From Apteryx mantelli (taxonomy: Eukaryota > Chordata > Aves > Apterygiformes > Apterygidae): a stretch of 64,000 bases of DNA. Shown one piece after another: positions 41,401 to 56,400 of the stretch; positions within the stretch are counted from its first letter, which is position 1; the number at the start of each line of letters is the position of its first letter. The DNA is taken from the NCBI RefSeq assembly GCF_036417845.1, contig NC_089979.1:51498275-51562274 (forward strand), given 5' to 3'. A program made the translations under genes and the position numbers. Below the pieces are notes generated by a model. The model worked only from the letters and a program-made list of their open reading frames with translations. It was not told where the DNA came from and did not search any database.

Positions 41401-44400
41401 TTGGCCAACTCTAGATATAGCCTTCACAAAGTTTGTTCTAGCCACTGTTGACAATGAGATTACATGCCTTTACTGCAACTCAAGATTTGTCTTTGTATCA
41501 CTGTGATAATTTAATCTGTTCTTGTTTTGTAAGCAGCCTTACAAGTCTGTGTGTGTTCATGTGCAAGTCTGTGGTTTAATTAGCTTTGCTTAGGAGGGTT
41601 TTGTAACAGAGAAAATTAGTTCTTTTCCTGTTATAACATCTAATCTGGTGTTCAATCTATATGCCTTGTCTTGAGTTCAAAGGAGGGGAATAAATGCTAA
41701 GGACATAAGAGCTGTCTGTAACTCAAAAAAATAATAACAAAACTAGCAGTTTCCCTAATACCTTTCACTAACATTTTAAAGCTTGTCATAGAAATGTCAT
41801 TATGACTCAGTTATACCAGTCTGAGAAAATGAGGAATATGCAGGAACTGCTGCTCTCAGTGATGAAATGTAGCTGATTCTGGTGTCAAAGTTGGTGAATG
41901 CTTAAAATTCAGAAATGCTATACACCATTTTTAGAATGGAGAGCAAAGGAGACTGCAGAGAGATAAGTAGGCAGAAAACAATGAGCTGAACTGGAATTTG
42001 CATGCGAGGGTTGGGACGGATGTATCAACACCTACAAAATTCTCCCAAGGTATCTTGTAACAATAAGGAAGTATGGCCTAATTAGAAAAAATCGTAGTGA
42101 CTCAGCCTGACTTTGCCTGGGTATGAAGCCTGTCTCAATCACTCCACAAGCCATCATAGGTGTAGAAAAGCAGTGTTTAACTAATAGTGTAAAAATGTGT
42201 TTGAATCTGAATGTGCAACTCCCCTTTAAAAAACAACAAAAAAAAAAACAAAAAAAAAACTAGGAAGGAAGTCGATGTGGATAAAGAATAAAGATAGAAA
42301 CTATTTGAATCTGGACTTGCAGAATGAGATCCAGTGGAAAAAAAACTCTGGGTCACAACAGCAGCTTTGCGTTCCCACATGAGCATTTTTCTTGGATTGA
42401 GTAGTGCCCTAGATCATCCTCTTAATCTCTCAGACTGACTGAAGTTTTCACCAGCAGTTGGAAAGGAGCAGCAGTTGAGGCCAGAATATGTTTATCTTGC
42501 AAATGAGCCAAGGAAGGAGAATGCTTTAGTCCTCAGACAGCAGTGCAGGTCTCTGGGGAGGAGAAGAGAATCAGGAAATAAGTTTTCCATTTGCATGCTT
42601 TGTAGCTTTGACTGATGAGCTGGGACTAAGATTGTTGCCTTCACTTTGTTTCTTGTTCAGTGCTGATAGTCCAGTAAACTAACCATGAGTTCTAATTGAT
42701 CCTGCTTTATGGATTCAAGGAGACGTTCTTTCTGAAGCTCACATATTTGGCCTCCTTGCCCTCTAATTTTTCATTCACTTAAAAACTAGAGCTGGGTCAT
42801 AACTTGTTTTTATGATACTTACTTTGGCTGCAGCAACTTGGTCATTGTATGAGGTTTTTAAATTCTTACCCTGTAATGATTTTTGACAGCTTTGGTGTCA
42901 AAGCTTTGCTCTGTGCATAGGAAAAGCCCAGGTTTCGTCTCTGTGTATAGCCCTGTGTGATATTTATAATGACAAATACACTCTGAAGTTTTGCTGTGAA
43001 AGCAAATAGCCTGTGCGTTAGTCATATCTGTATAGATTCATGAGAAATGCCAAAAATGCTAAAGCGATCTGTAAAACAAAAACTGCTTTTAAGAGGCCTA
43101 ATAAATATGGAAATGTCATAGCCTTGCATACATTAATCTCCAGAAGAGGAAGAATTTGAAGCTGTTTTGTGATTTCTTGATTTAATTTGAAAGCAATGCT
43201 AGTATCACGGGTCATGTACTGGAAGGAAAAACTGGAGATGCTCATATATACAGACAGAAGCATCTGGTGAGAACGCTAATGAGCTTAAACAGTGCTGTTA
43301 GTGAGTTTGTTTAGATTAAGGCTGCTAATCTATATCTGGTGATGAAACCTCTTAGATTCTCTAGAAATTAGGCAGCAGAAATAATTGCAATCATGAATAG
43401 AAGGGAACAATGGCATTTCATAACTTTTCTTCAGCAAGATACTGGTTACTTATGAATACATACTCCTGTATCATGTCTAGTGTTATCCCAATAAAATTTG
43501 CAGTGGCTTGTTTACAATAGGAACCTACTGAGACAACCTGTTACAAAGAGGAAGAATAAATAGGAAGGACAGTGGAAAGTGGATTTTGTATTCTCTCTCT
43601 TCCTCCTTCTGAAGAATTGGATAACTGGAATCGGGTTGCATTGACTTTTCCACTGGTTTTCTTATATATTGTTTGGAAGAAAATTTAGTTTAATATTAAA
43701 CAGGAATATGCAGCTCGCTCTTATGGCCTTCCTGTGCAGCCTTATGTAATCTCTAGTGTATCTGAGTAGTGTAAAAGCATCTCCTTACAGCTGCTTTGGT
43801 TCCTTATTTGTTAACTTCAGAAGTGTTTGCCCCAAGTCACCCTGTGTTTATTGCTGGCTGCCAGACATTGCCAGCGTGCTTCTGCAGGAGCCTCTGAAAG
43901 ACTATCTTATCTCCAGGTCATATGTAACTAACTCTAGCCCAGTGTACTTATACCCCAGGAGTTTTAGCCCTCCCCCAACATGTATAACAGCTATTAGAAT
44001 ACTTTCTGTAGTCTCTGGTTTTACATTTTGTGTCTGTGTATCTGGTCCTTAGGTCCTTATGGTGTCTTGAGGAGAAAGGATAGACTAGATCATCTGTATT
44101 TCAGCTCAAAGAGATGGATGATATCCCTCTTAAAAACTGGAAATAGGACTGATGTTTTTTATTAAAATAGAAATTCTCTGTTTTTCCTGCTTCTGACAAA
44201 GCAGAGAGGCCACCACTGCAAGTCTTTCAGGACTCCTAGCCTGGTTATGTTTACTGCTTCTCTCAACAAATAGCAATTCACACAAAAACCTGTATCTGCT
44301 TTAATTCCAGGGGCACGTGAACCAAGAGAAGTAGAACAAATTCATCATTTTCCATGTTTTTGCCTCACCTAAAAAAATATTTTTTATATATATGCGCTCC

Positions 44401-47400
44401 TATATATGTATATCTTAATTCTTCTCTTGCAGTGCTGCTTAGCATGCAGATGGCATAGATACTCTGGTTCAAACTGTCAGTGTCTTACTTTTGCTGAGGA
44501 GTGCTTATATGCAGAAATAGGTGCCACTGTAAGAGTCTTGCCATTGGCACCTTCTGAAGCAAATGGCTCTGTTTTGTATCTCTGCCTCAATGGAAGAGAT
44601 ACATGTATATCATAACCAGAACAAGAATGTGTTTTGTTGTCTGGCACTTGCCCATTTGGTTATACTGCAGTTTCAAGTATTCTCGTCTTGTGTGTTGGTA
44701 TACTCAGGCAGAAAGTGACAGTGAAATTTTTGGCTGAAAATAGCATTGCTTCCTTGTCTTGGACCTTGTAAAACTCTATACAAGAATGTCATAAACTCCC
44801 ACTGCAGTTTCATAAACACAGTATACTTTCATTTGGCAAGTCTTCTGCGCAGCATGTAAGACTGTCTCAAGATCTCTGTTTCTGACCTGGAAGAACTACG
44901 TAGATGCATGCCAAAGCCCTGGAAGAGAGGAAAAATTGTGTGCCAGAACTGATCAGACTCTGCTGGCACATGCTTGCTGTGGCACAGATATGGTTTAAAT
45001 ACATCTCTAACCTGAGAGAGGGAGTTTCTAAACCCTACAGTTTTCACGTATACTGAGAAGGAGTTTTTAAAGGTAAAAGAATTAAGTGAGCTTCTTCAAT
45101 CTTCCCACCGTAAGTGTGTACTTTTATGTGTATGCATGAATTCAATTAAGAATGAAAAATCCGTATTCATTTGTGGCCCTCACTCTATGAAATACAGAAC
45201 ATACTTTATTCTTGATGCAGGTAATTGATTTCTGTCAATCACCCATAGGAACTATATAAATACCTTGGAAGAGAGAATGTGTTTTTTGTTTGAGCTTGAT
45301 AAACAAATAAGGCAATTGGGGTGCTCTTAAATACATCTTAACAGTCTATAAAAAAATACCAGTTGCTAAAACCTTAAAAGTATAGGTTTTCTGCTAGTTA
45401 CCATGGAGACAGCTTGATAGTTGCATTGTAGCATCCAACACTAATTACAGCCTAGAATTGATGGGAAGACAGTCTCCATAACAACACCTCTGTGTGCTAC
45501 ATGACCACTAAGCTAAGTGGCATATGTTCCTGGGGGCACTAATACAACTTAATAAGGAAGCTGTCTTATAAAAATAGCTGAGACTTACTGGAGATCTTGA
45601 GACTCTTGATAATAGATAGTTTAAATAGGTATATTAGCAGGTGTTGCATAGGGCTGCAGACAGTTATGTATCTGCTGAAAATAACAGCCACCCAGCTTTT
45701 GGGCATGACATAGTTATACAAGTAAGTAGATAAAGCTATTTGTTGCCACTTGGGGTAGTGGCACAGCACAACTTTCACTTGGGCTTCATTTTCCCGGCTC
45801 AGCAGGCATTAATAGGTTGAGCACAAAGAGATGCTCTGAGTTAGTTTGTTTCCTCTCTATCCTGATATCCATTTAAAATGCATTGTGTACATTTGGTATT
45901 GTCATTCTCTTGAACATAAAGGTAACTGCTGAGTTGCTAGCTTGGAGTATGTCTTTGGAAGGTACTTTCTCACCCCTACCCTTGACAAGCCACCTCTATT
46001 TTTGTATGTTTGACACCAGAGAATTACAATTTAAAAATAGATTTTTGTCAAATCTAACAGATTTTTGAATTTGCAGGGGAAGCAGGTTCATTGGTTCCAG
46101 CATAATAGATTCCTACCCTCCCATGTTTTTATTTAGTCTCCTGGAGTTAGTTATGTATGGAGAACTGAGGCTGAGAGGTGAATCATAAGTGAGACAAAGA
46201 GAAGACAAAAGAATGAGGGCTGGTTTGCAAATAGTTTTCATCCCTAATGTACTCATGTAAATGCCAAATTATATGGGGGAGCCATGTGTACAATATAACA
46301 AACTAATGTAGAAGCTTTCAAAGTTAGCCACATTTAGGATTCCAAAAATGACCCAAACCAGCCACATTCTACTCCCTTGCTGGTTCCCTGTTCTTTTCAG
46401 GATCTGGATTGCCAGCTGCCTTTCTAGTTCTTAAAACCCTTCATGGGTGAAATGTCTCCAGACTGTCTCACAAATCTTGAGCTTGATCACTGACCTCTGA
46501 TAGGTGCTCAGTGTCAAACTCCAGTTGCTTTCTTCAGACACTTCTCATGTTAGTGAGACATAGCTATCTCAAATGGATCTTCCCTGTCTCTCTCTTCCTC
46601 TCCTCTCCGACTCAGAAGCAATCTTTCTAAAATCGCATGTGCATTCATTTCTAAATCCCTCTCTCTACAGTTATCTAAGGATTAGATTATGACTTCTAAC
46701 CACTGGTTGGCAAACAGCCACAGGGCTCTGAGGGAGGCAGACTGAATGGCTTATGTCCCCTGATGTATGTCCCCTCCCTGAAAAATGTGGTGCTCCGGGG
46801 ACTTATGTAAGTGTCAAACAATCTTGAGATGATGTGACCTGCAAGTTACTCTGTTCCTCTCCCTGGATAGCATGGAGAGCAATGGGGCAGAGTCCAGTTT
46901 TCTCTCCATGCGTCTCATGATGGATGATTGTCCTAGCGGGGCAGGAGGAAACAGTTCTTATTGCAGAAGTTCCCCTCCCCTTTCTCAAGTAATGGGAGAC
47001 CAAAGAGTCTATAGTTACTTCTGTCCCTGTCTTCTCATCCATTAGAAGCCCATGGAGAGCTGAGGCCCACAGAGCTAACTCTGTAACCTTGTGACATTGC
47101 TCATAAAAGGAATTACTCAAAATGGATTAACTATATTAACATTTTTTTAAGTACCACATTTTTTTTAAGGTTTCTGATGGAATATTCTGACCTTTTGTAG
47201 CAGTGAATGGCTAGAAAGCCCTGGACAAGCTTTTGTTTTTGAATGGAAAATTAAAACCTTAAAGAATACCAGTTCTTCCTTGCAGTCCTTAGCATAATAA
47301 TAATAATAATAGCATGTCAATTTCTTTCCATTACATCATTACTAAAGCAGCGTAAACACACCAGAAAGTGGCAATGCTGAGACTGTGGTTCTGTTATTGT

Positions 47401-50400
47401 TGGGTTTTATGGAAAAGGGTCAGTACAGCGATTTAGTTATCTGGTCTGGGAATTGTTTGTTTATGAAGTAGGTTTTCCCAAAGGAGTCATGAGATGGGAA
47501 ATACAATAGGAAGTGGACTTTATACATGCACAGAAATACTGAAACTGTAAGTGTCGTGCGGGAGAGAGGTTGATGGAAACTTGCTATTTTTGCTAACAGA
47601 TTTTTCAAAAATACTTGATTACGCATCCCCAAGTTTTCTATGCTATTTTTGATACTAGTGATATCCCCCACAGAGAACTGAGTTTTAGAGACATGACAGA
47701 AGTGTTTTGCATCCAATTTGGTTGACTAGGAACATAAGGACTTCAGGTGTTTCTACAGATTGTAACAATGGGAAAAGGGCATTATAGTGCTTTTTACAAC
47801 TAAAATATTCCCTTTAAACTAGATGTCCTCACTGGTGTTCTAGCAATATTCCTGAATCCCTTTCAATTACATTTTTGCTATTCATGCATAAGTAAAGTAG
47901 CATGCTTGGGATCTGTTCACTTACAGCAATGATACTGAGGGCAAGACAATATTTGAAAATGCACCCAAAAAATTCACTGATCTTGAACTGATAATGGTCT
48001 TGGTCTGTACTGTTCAGCCTGAGACCAGGCAATTTGGCATGCAAAGAGCAGTCATTGGGAATGTGTGCAGCATCCCCCAAATTTGGTCGGTCCTGGCACA
48101 GTGGGCCACAGCACATCTAGGTCATTTAAGCCAGTTGCAGAGGGGACTGCAGAGCACATAGCTGGGTAGGTGTTCACCTACATGGTATTTATGTGAGGAC
48201 TTATGGCTGAAGCAGGGACTTGGTCCTGTACTTTTTACCAAGGTGAGCCAGTAATGTCAACAGGTGTATCAGGGTCCAGGCTGGAGAAGTTGGTAGGAGC
48301 ATGGATCCCATCCTGTGTCTTGGCAGAGATCACACACAGCATTTGCTGCTATTTGTGATATATTTGCTGGGTGGTGCGTTCTGACTTGAGGTTGGGGAGT
48401 GGTTGGTGAGGAATGTTAGCTTCACTGCACATCTGATAGCTCTTAGTGTTGAGTGATCAGGATATGCATCTGATGTAATCAGAATGTAACTGAAGTGTAA
48501 AGCATGGTGTTTTCCAACTACATAGCAGAAAGCAAGCCCCAAGTAAGAGGGGGGGAAAAGAAAGTTTACCATAGGTTTCCCACATTGCTCAGGGGTTATT
48601 TTCTGCTGTCAGTCTTCTGCTTTGTTAGGGTGTTATCTGGTACAGGGCAATACCTAAGCACATGGCCTTGGACTGAGTGTCAGCCTGGCTTTTGAAAAGA
48701 TGTTGAGTTCTTGGGGTGCATGGAAACATGTTGATTTTTAGCTTGTAACATATCTGCCTTTGTCCCTGTTTTTTGCCTTAGCCACCTCACAGGTGAAGTT
48801 CTTTCAGAAGTCATTGTCCCTTGAACTATGTTCTCTCACACTTCAGGAGAGAACAAACTGAAAGTGACTGAAACTATTAGATTCTGGTTAATTTGGACTA
48901 TGCCAAGAACTCTGAAATGGTGGATGTAGTATAGTTAAATGTTGAAGTATTATCAGTCACTAAGCAATCTACTCTTAAAAAGTATTGTCTTCCACCACAG
49001 TGCTGAGGTGTTCAACCCAAGTCAATTTGCCTGTTCTTCATGGACTGAAACTGCCAAGAACTTTATGCTCTGTCTGCTGGAACCAGCTTTTTTCCTGGGT
49101 GTCAGCTGTCACCTCTGTGAGAGGTCATGGTCCACCTGTGAGGTGCTTGGAATTTCCTTATCTCATACCTTTTTTTCAAAGGTCCTGATGCTACAAGGTG
49201 GGTTGTTAAAACAGCCCCAGTACAGTTTCTGCCTGATCTGGATACTGGCACACCCACTAGTATCTGGCATTTGGGAGGAAGATAGCCACAGGCAGGTGCT
49301 GAACTTGGTCCTTCCCAAGGAGCCTGCTTATGTTGTGCCAGAACTGTGTAGCAAACTGTCAGTGCCTTGGCTCTAAACCCCCAGGGGTGACAATAAAAAA
49401 TATGGTTTTCTTACCAGGGTTATCAGGCTCCTCTGTCTCCTTATAGTAATCGCTATTTCATAATCTCATATGGGTTAGATGAGGTGAAGAATAACTTGGA
49501 ATGCCAAAAGGCTAGCTGTTGGCGAGCTTAACATAAGATGAAGAGTATTTTATTGCAGTATTTTACAGCAGCAGAGCACTGGAACAGCTGGCCATTCCCC
49601 CAAACTGAAAAGTAATATGTTTCAAATCAGATAGAAGAAATAATTCTTTAGCATAGTATACTGTGTTACTGATCAGGAAAATTCAGGATGTCAAATGTGA
49701 GAAATACTAGGAAAACTGACTGAGTAAAAGTAAAGAGAGGTTTATATTTTATGTGGACTGAGATCTCCTGAGAAGGCTTCAGTGGCAGTGTTCCTAGTAA
49801 TTTCAGCAGAAGCAGACATTATATGTAAATCTTTCTAGAATAGAAGTGGAAAGACTAATAAACTGCATGTCTTGGGGTGTAAGTTTTGTATCAGTTAAGG
49901 CCAAGATGCAAATCCCTCCTTTTCTCTGATGTGCATCTGGATTGCAGGCTACCTGCATTATGGGAGGATCTTAAATTCTCCTGATGTCTCTGGCACCAGC
50001 CAGCACTTGAGTAAACAAACACTCTTGTCCATTCCAACAAAAGAGTGTCTGTGGAACACTTCACTGCTGTTGGTGCTGTTGTTCAATGAATACTTACTCC
50101 ACTATACAAATATTTAATAATACATAAAATGAGAACAACAGGATGAATTGCCCTGCCAACTTCTGAGCTCAGAGGAGAGAGACTTTCAGAGGAGAGACTA
50201 AATGTCAGGAGCAGTTTAAGGCTTTTGTAGTAGTGGGACAGAGTTTAAGGAAAAGCAACTCCTTGACAGGCTGAAATGACAGAGAAGAAATATGGTTGTG
50301 CAGAACACTCCTTGCTGATGCTGCAAGAGAGCAACGCATGAAGGAGTTATGGGAAGTGGGAGGCTTTGGGACTTAAGTTTGGTATAACCTAGAAATACAA

Positions 50401-53400
50401 AAATATTTCACCTTTTGGTCAAATTTACATGAATCAACAATCCATCTTGTAACAGCAAGAATGGAAAAAAACACTTGACAGAATCAAAATTATTTGGCCT
50501 AATGAAGCCTTCTCTTATCCCTCCTCAAATGACCTTTGTTATCTTTATCTGACAAGACTTCAGCTGCTGAATCAATTCTGCCTCTTACTTTCAGAGCCTC
50601 AGCTAAACAGATGCTATTAATCTGGAACATGTATGTGCACCTGTTTGAATCATGACTGATAGTGATTTCATGTCAGCAAAGCATGCTTCAGGGAGAACTT
50701 ACATGAATTGCACAAGGTTTTCTCTTTTCCTCTTTAATGCTGAAGCTGAATAGCCAGAGAAATATTTGTATCTGGATTACATTTACAGTGGTCACATTTA
50801 AGAGAAATATTTAAATATGAACTGAAGCATGGTTAAAATTGAATTCTGTATTGTAACCACACTACATTTTATAGGCTGAAGCTTGGTGGCACTTCACCAG
50901 CTCTCATTAGTCATAGGAAGGGGAAATGTATGTTTTGGCTATTATCTCCAGTAGCAGAGAGCACATGCTTCTTGTTTTGGTTTTCTCTTTATTACGACAG
51001 GACATCTGATATTTGTCTTTGAGTGAAGGTAGGGTGGAGTGGTTACTTGATGTCCAAAAAGAAATAGCTACCATAATTTTCAACCAAATCTAGTGTTTTA
51101 CAAGTGGCAAAAGAATTTTTTTAAAGGTCTCAAGGTATCTTTCATTCCTTGCAAGAAATTAGTGAGTTATGATGCATTTGAATATTCCAGTCATAACCCA
51201 GCAGTAATGTATATTATATATTTAGTATACTATATATATAATCTTATATATGTATGCATATATTGATATATATTTGTACCATGATGGATGTAGGCCTTTC
51301 TGAAGAGAAAGTCTTGTCTTGTTCATGTCTAATCATTATAAATACTGTATGACCATGGTATCGCTGAATTCCTAATAAGAGGGCAGTTGTCTTGTGTGAA
51401 TTCTGTTTATTACATTCAGTAACCCAGATATCTTTCTTTACTTTCCATATTTAACAATCGTAATGTGGCTATGCAATATAAAGTATATGCAATATAAAGT
51501 TTATCTTTCTCTGTGGTGGCTCTTGTATGATTTTTAAAAAAGGGAGAGAGACAGTACAGAACCAAGGAAACGAAGGAGTCTCCAAGAATCAGACAGGCAG
51601 TCCATGAGCTTTACACCAAAATCTTTGGATGGCTGAGAGCCATTAGGCAGGTGTCACATACTTCAGAAAGGTGAGGGCAGAGGGATCTCTGAAGGTGATT
51701 CAGAAGCAAGAGAGAAGGGGCTTTTTCAAGACCCTTCTGCACTGTAGGATGGGTCTGGGCATACAGCTGGGTTTCAGGATGACCTGGTAATGACAGCTTC
51801 AGTATCTGCAGGTGGCTCATTTTCTCCCACAGCTGAACTCCTAATGAGATGCGTACAGTTCAAGAAAAATAGCTTGGCCACCTTGTCTTACAAGGAATAA
51901 AAGAATGATGAAGTTAGCCAACAATTCAGTAGTTCTTTTGGCATTCACATGATGTTCCAGGTTCCTTTAAAAAAACAACAACAACCCCCCCCCACACACA
52001 CACACACTTTATCATATCCTTGGTAATATATTAATCTGATAGGATTGGATTCTGAATGAGTTTATGGAAGCTGATACAATCACCTATTGCTTCAGTTTTG
52101 CCCTGGGAGCACTTGCAGGATCAGGGTCTTGGGTGTGTTGGTTAACTCATCAGATCGCAGAACAAAAAGAATGTTCAAAAAACAACACTGAGGAAATCTT
52201 CATAAATGTGACTGAAGTAGAAGATGTATAGCTAATTCCCTAGCTGTTGGAACTATGTACACGTATCTAGGCATAGAATTGCAGAGGATTCTGTCTTCTA
52301 AAATCATACCGGAGATATTTAAGAAATCTGCTTTCTTGTAGCAATTGAAAAGCTAAAGTATAGAAACACTCCCCTGTGAGATACAGATTTTTATTTTGGG
52401 TATCAGTGTGGTTTTAAAAAAAAACAAACCCTTACAAATATCTGGTTTTACTGGAGATGAGCACATATACCTCCTCTGTTCTGAAAATGTTTTAGGAGGC
52501 AGGCTGCTTATTTTGCTTTTGTTTGTCATTTAATCAACCCTTCTGCCTTTCTTTTTCTCATCCTTTTTTTTTTTTAAATGCACATGTAGCTGATTTTAAG
52601 TTGGAGTAGAAGTTAATTGCTATGTAAATAGATTTATTTACACTAGAACTAAGTTTTGTCATTATCATTAGGCATTTGACTGCCAGGGCATACTTAGACA
52701 CTGGCTGATTTCAGGTTACAGTGCATGAAGCTAATTATGTTCTTAAAGAACCATTTGAATTTGCCATTGTGGTTCTAATAATGCTCAAAATTTAGAATTA
52801 AAATACAAGGACAAGGCAGAAGATAGTGACCAAACCTCCTCTAAGGACAGTGTACTCTAGGGAAGCTGGGACCTGTGCAGGCACTTAGGCAAATGTGAAA
52901 AAAAGGATCTAAGACTTAGAGCAGCTGGTAAAACTGCTGTGTGGCTGGATCTAAATGGTGTAGATCATGAAATTGCTGACTGTCACCATTGCCATGGTGC
53001 CATCGTTGCCATGGTGCCAGCAGCACCAGGCTATCATTTAAGTAACAACCCTGCCCAGTCCCATACACCTCTTGATCAGGGATGTGGGGGGCTAAAAAGG
53101 TTCATTCTTCCTTTTTCTCGTAGAACAACTGCAGCAGAGCTGAGCAGAGTCCTCCTTCTGTGAGCAAAGTACACCTAACTGCTGTAATACATGAATTCAG
53201 TGCACTTTCTGCTAAATTCATGCTGTGGTGTGTGCTGAAAAGGTGGCTATATCAGTCTCCAATTAAGTCTGTCAGGGAATGAAAATCCTTAGGGCATGTC
53301 TGTACTTTGGTCAGACTGTGAGAGCAATGCAGGTAGACATGCTCAAACTACCTTTAAACTAGTAAGCAGAACTGAGAGCAAAACCTGTTTTGCTTTCCCC

Positions 53401-56400
53401 CTTTTTCTAACACGTTTCACTTTGAATTGTTTGTTTCCCTTGTTCAGGCTGCTCAGCTTTGCAGGCAGGATCATGGCATTGCTGTTTCCTTTTGGAAGGG
53501 CCATTTTTTTTGGTTTCAAGGCTAAAGATTCTTTTTCTTTTTTTTCCTCCCCCTCTCCTTACAAAAAGCTGACTCTGCTTAAAATCCTTCTTTGTCAGTA
53601 GATTTTAGTTCTGCTCTTTCAAGGGGCTCCTCTATTACCTGAAGCAGTTAAGGAGCATATTTTCCTCTTTCCTTTTGTCTGGACTCATAACAGCAAGTCC
53701 TCAGAATGAAGTAAAATCTCTCACAGTTCCTTTCAGTGTTTTGATCAGTACAGCTGAGTTGATATCTGGGGGAAGGAGGCTTTACAGGAGAATTGGGTGG
53801 AGAAATTTTGCCCTCACTTGCTGTATCTCTTTAAACCAGAGATTGACTTCAGCACTTCAAATATGGTTTACAAGGAGCCAGTACTTATTGTTCAAGCTTC
53901 TAGAAATGATCCAGACTGTGGCCTTCTTATTATAATAGGCAGTATGCTTGAAAGCTTCCAGGGACGTTTTATTTGCATGGTAGTTCATCCCCAAAGCTGA
54001 CCTGAAATTAAATAGTGAATGCTAGTCTGATTTTTGTCTGATTTTCTTTGAAGGATTCGTTCAGGTACTCTGTAGGACTGGAGAGAACAAGTGGGGAAAT
54101 CTTCTGTGGACAGTATCTGCAGCTGTTACAGTGCTATATTTTGGCTGATGACCATAGGAATAAAATAGTGTATTTGTTCTTTCTTTGTTTTCTTTGATTC
54201 TTCCCTGCCATATTCACAAACAATCCAGATGGCATGACTTTAGTTATAGTTCCATCCTATCTTTGTGAGAAAAGATCTGTACCATGTTTGTCATCTTCAG
54301 CAGGGAGTTTTGTTCTGCTCCGTGTTCTGCCCAGATAAAATTTCCAGTGCCTGTAACAGCCTTCCATAATCAGTGAGCTTACTGGTGCCTGGCAGATGCT
54401 TCTTGCCATGCAGTGCTGGCTTTATGCTGTTGGTGAAACTCCACAATCAGCATCTGATCTACAAAGACCTCAAGGCTTGTAATTTCAGAAGGGCTTGTCA
54501 GTGCACACTGGGCCATTCTAGTCAGGGTTTAGACAGAGGAGGTCCAGGTCCTGCAGTGTTCTTCCTTGTTTTGGATGTCCCTGTCCATCAGAGTCACGGC
54601 CTTGTTCAGCTGTTTCTGTAGCTAATGGATCTCTCTGGATCAATATATTCTTGCTTAGGTGCAAAGAAGTTTCCCATTTGGCAATGCTTGGTTGCCTTAA
54701 ATTTGCATGTAGTAAAGCAGAGGAGAGCTAGATAGAAATGGCTTGTAGTCCACATGAACTGAAAAGTATATGTAAACAATGAGGAATGGTGTTAATAGTT
54801 TGGAGAATTCATGTGAATTAATGAATACAGATGATGGCATTAAAAGGTAAACTCTTCCTTTTTTCCTGTTCTGATTTTTTTGTTTGTTTGTTTTTGCTAG
54901 ATCCCTATACCCGACATAGCATTTTATATTTGAGTGTACATATACTCACTCTCAGGTGAGTGTGTGTGTGTATATACACAAATACACAAAACAGACGTAA
55001 CTCTGAAATTTCGGAAATTATATCAGTGGCTTTCCCTGAAGAAATGAAAGAAAATGTTATTGCTGATTTTGCCTACTGTAATTTTTGCCTTTGTGGTAGT
55101 ACTGGATTATCTTGATTTAGCTGTTTTCAGTGGCACTAACAGTGATCCATTTCCCTGGTGATTTTTGATGATTATCTTAGCAGCTGGTTAAAACATGCAG
55201 AAGAAGGACAAAACAAATATTATGGCTATAAAAAGCCTGACATTGCTTTAATTCCACCAGTAGAATGAAAACAAAGGTTACGTACATCAGAAGCTTTTTC
55301 CTGATGTTTTGAGAAGATGACCTGATGATAAATGGGAAGATTTATTTTGAACAGTGAGTGAACTTGATGAGCTGTTTCAAAACAGTCTTTGGAAAAAATA
55401 TCCTTTTTTGTAAGGACAGAGGTTTTGGCAGTTTAGGGAAGTGAGGTTAAATGGATTGGCTCTGTGTACACAAACTAAGGAAAACTTCCATAAAGTATTC
55501 TGTGTTCACTTACAGCACGAATCATGGCATTTAACTTACTAGCAGTTTAAGAGTGAATCAGAAGAAACATACTTTTTCTAGGGTATATAAAAGTATAGTT
55601 GTAATATTAAAAAAAAATCAGTTGTCTGGACTAAATTCCCCCATATCTTTCAATTCCACATAGGAAGATTAAATCAACATCTAAATTTTGGAAATATCCA
55701 AATCTTTGTTCTTGGCTGTATGAACAATGTGTTCCTGAATACCTTGGAAATGTTAGATACTCAAAATCCAGACCCAGATTTTGCTGTTTGAAAACCTTTC
55801 CATAAGGTAATTGTGACATCAGGGATGGAAGGGATCAAATATATTTTTGTCAAGAATGACATATTTGTCTACTCAGAACTGGCTGGTTTGAACTATCTGA
55901 GAATTGCCACCACAGGGGCTGTGGGTAATCACAACTCTGGTCTGTGGAGGAGGCAAAGCAGTGAAAGAACGCTGATCCAACATTTCTGCATCTCCCAGGG
56001 TTCAAGTGTCTGCTTAGTCAAGAACTGGGAGCTCTTAGGATGCCATTGCTATCTCCTGTCATTAAGTCACTTTCCTCAGGGGTCATACTTTCACCAGAAT
56101 TTTCTTACATTATATGGTCAGAGATAGATCTAATTGAGAAGCTGGACCAACTTTGATTTTTGCCTGTTCTTAATGTCCTTCAGCAAAGAGTTCTCTGAAC
56201 AATCTAATTTTTTGCTTCTTTCTCTATAAAGCTTTTTTTTTCTTAACGCACATCTTAAGTCTTTCATACTGAATTCAGGTGCACTAATTCTTATCCTTGA
56301 GAGGACATGACTAGCTGATTAGGATTAGTGTTCAGGGAATCCTTTTTCCAAGACACTGGGAAGGAGTCAGGAGCTCTTGACTAGATTTGTCTCTAACAGA

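Noticed and set aside
48939-49376. 145-codon plus-strand open frame in intron 13
   Set aside because: No domain, signal peptide or homology recognised, and no splice sites or CpG island nearby; its length is within what chance allows here.
55813-56127. 104-codon plus-strand open frame near the Harbinger remnant
   Set aside because: Considered as the accessory Myb-like Harbinger protein, but no Myb/SANT tryptophan spacing is visible.
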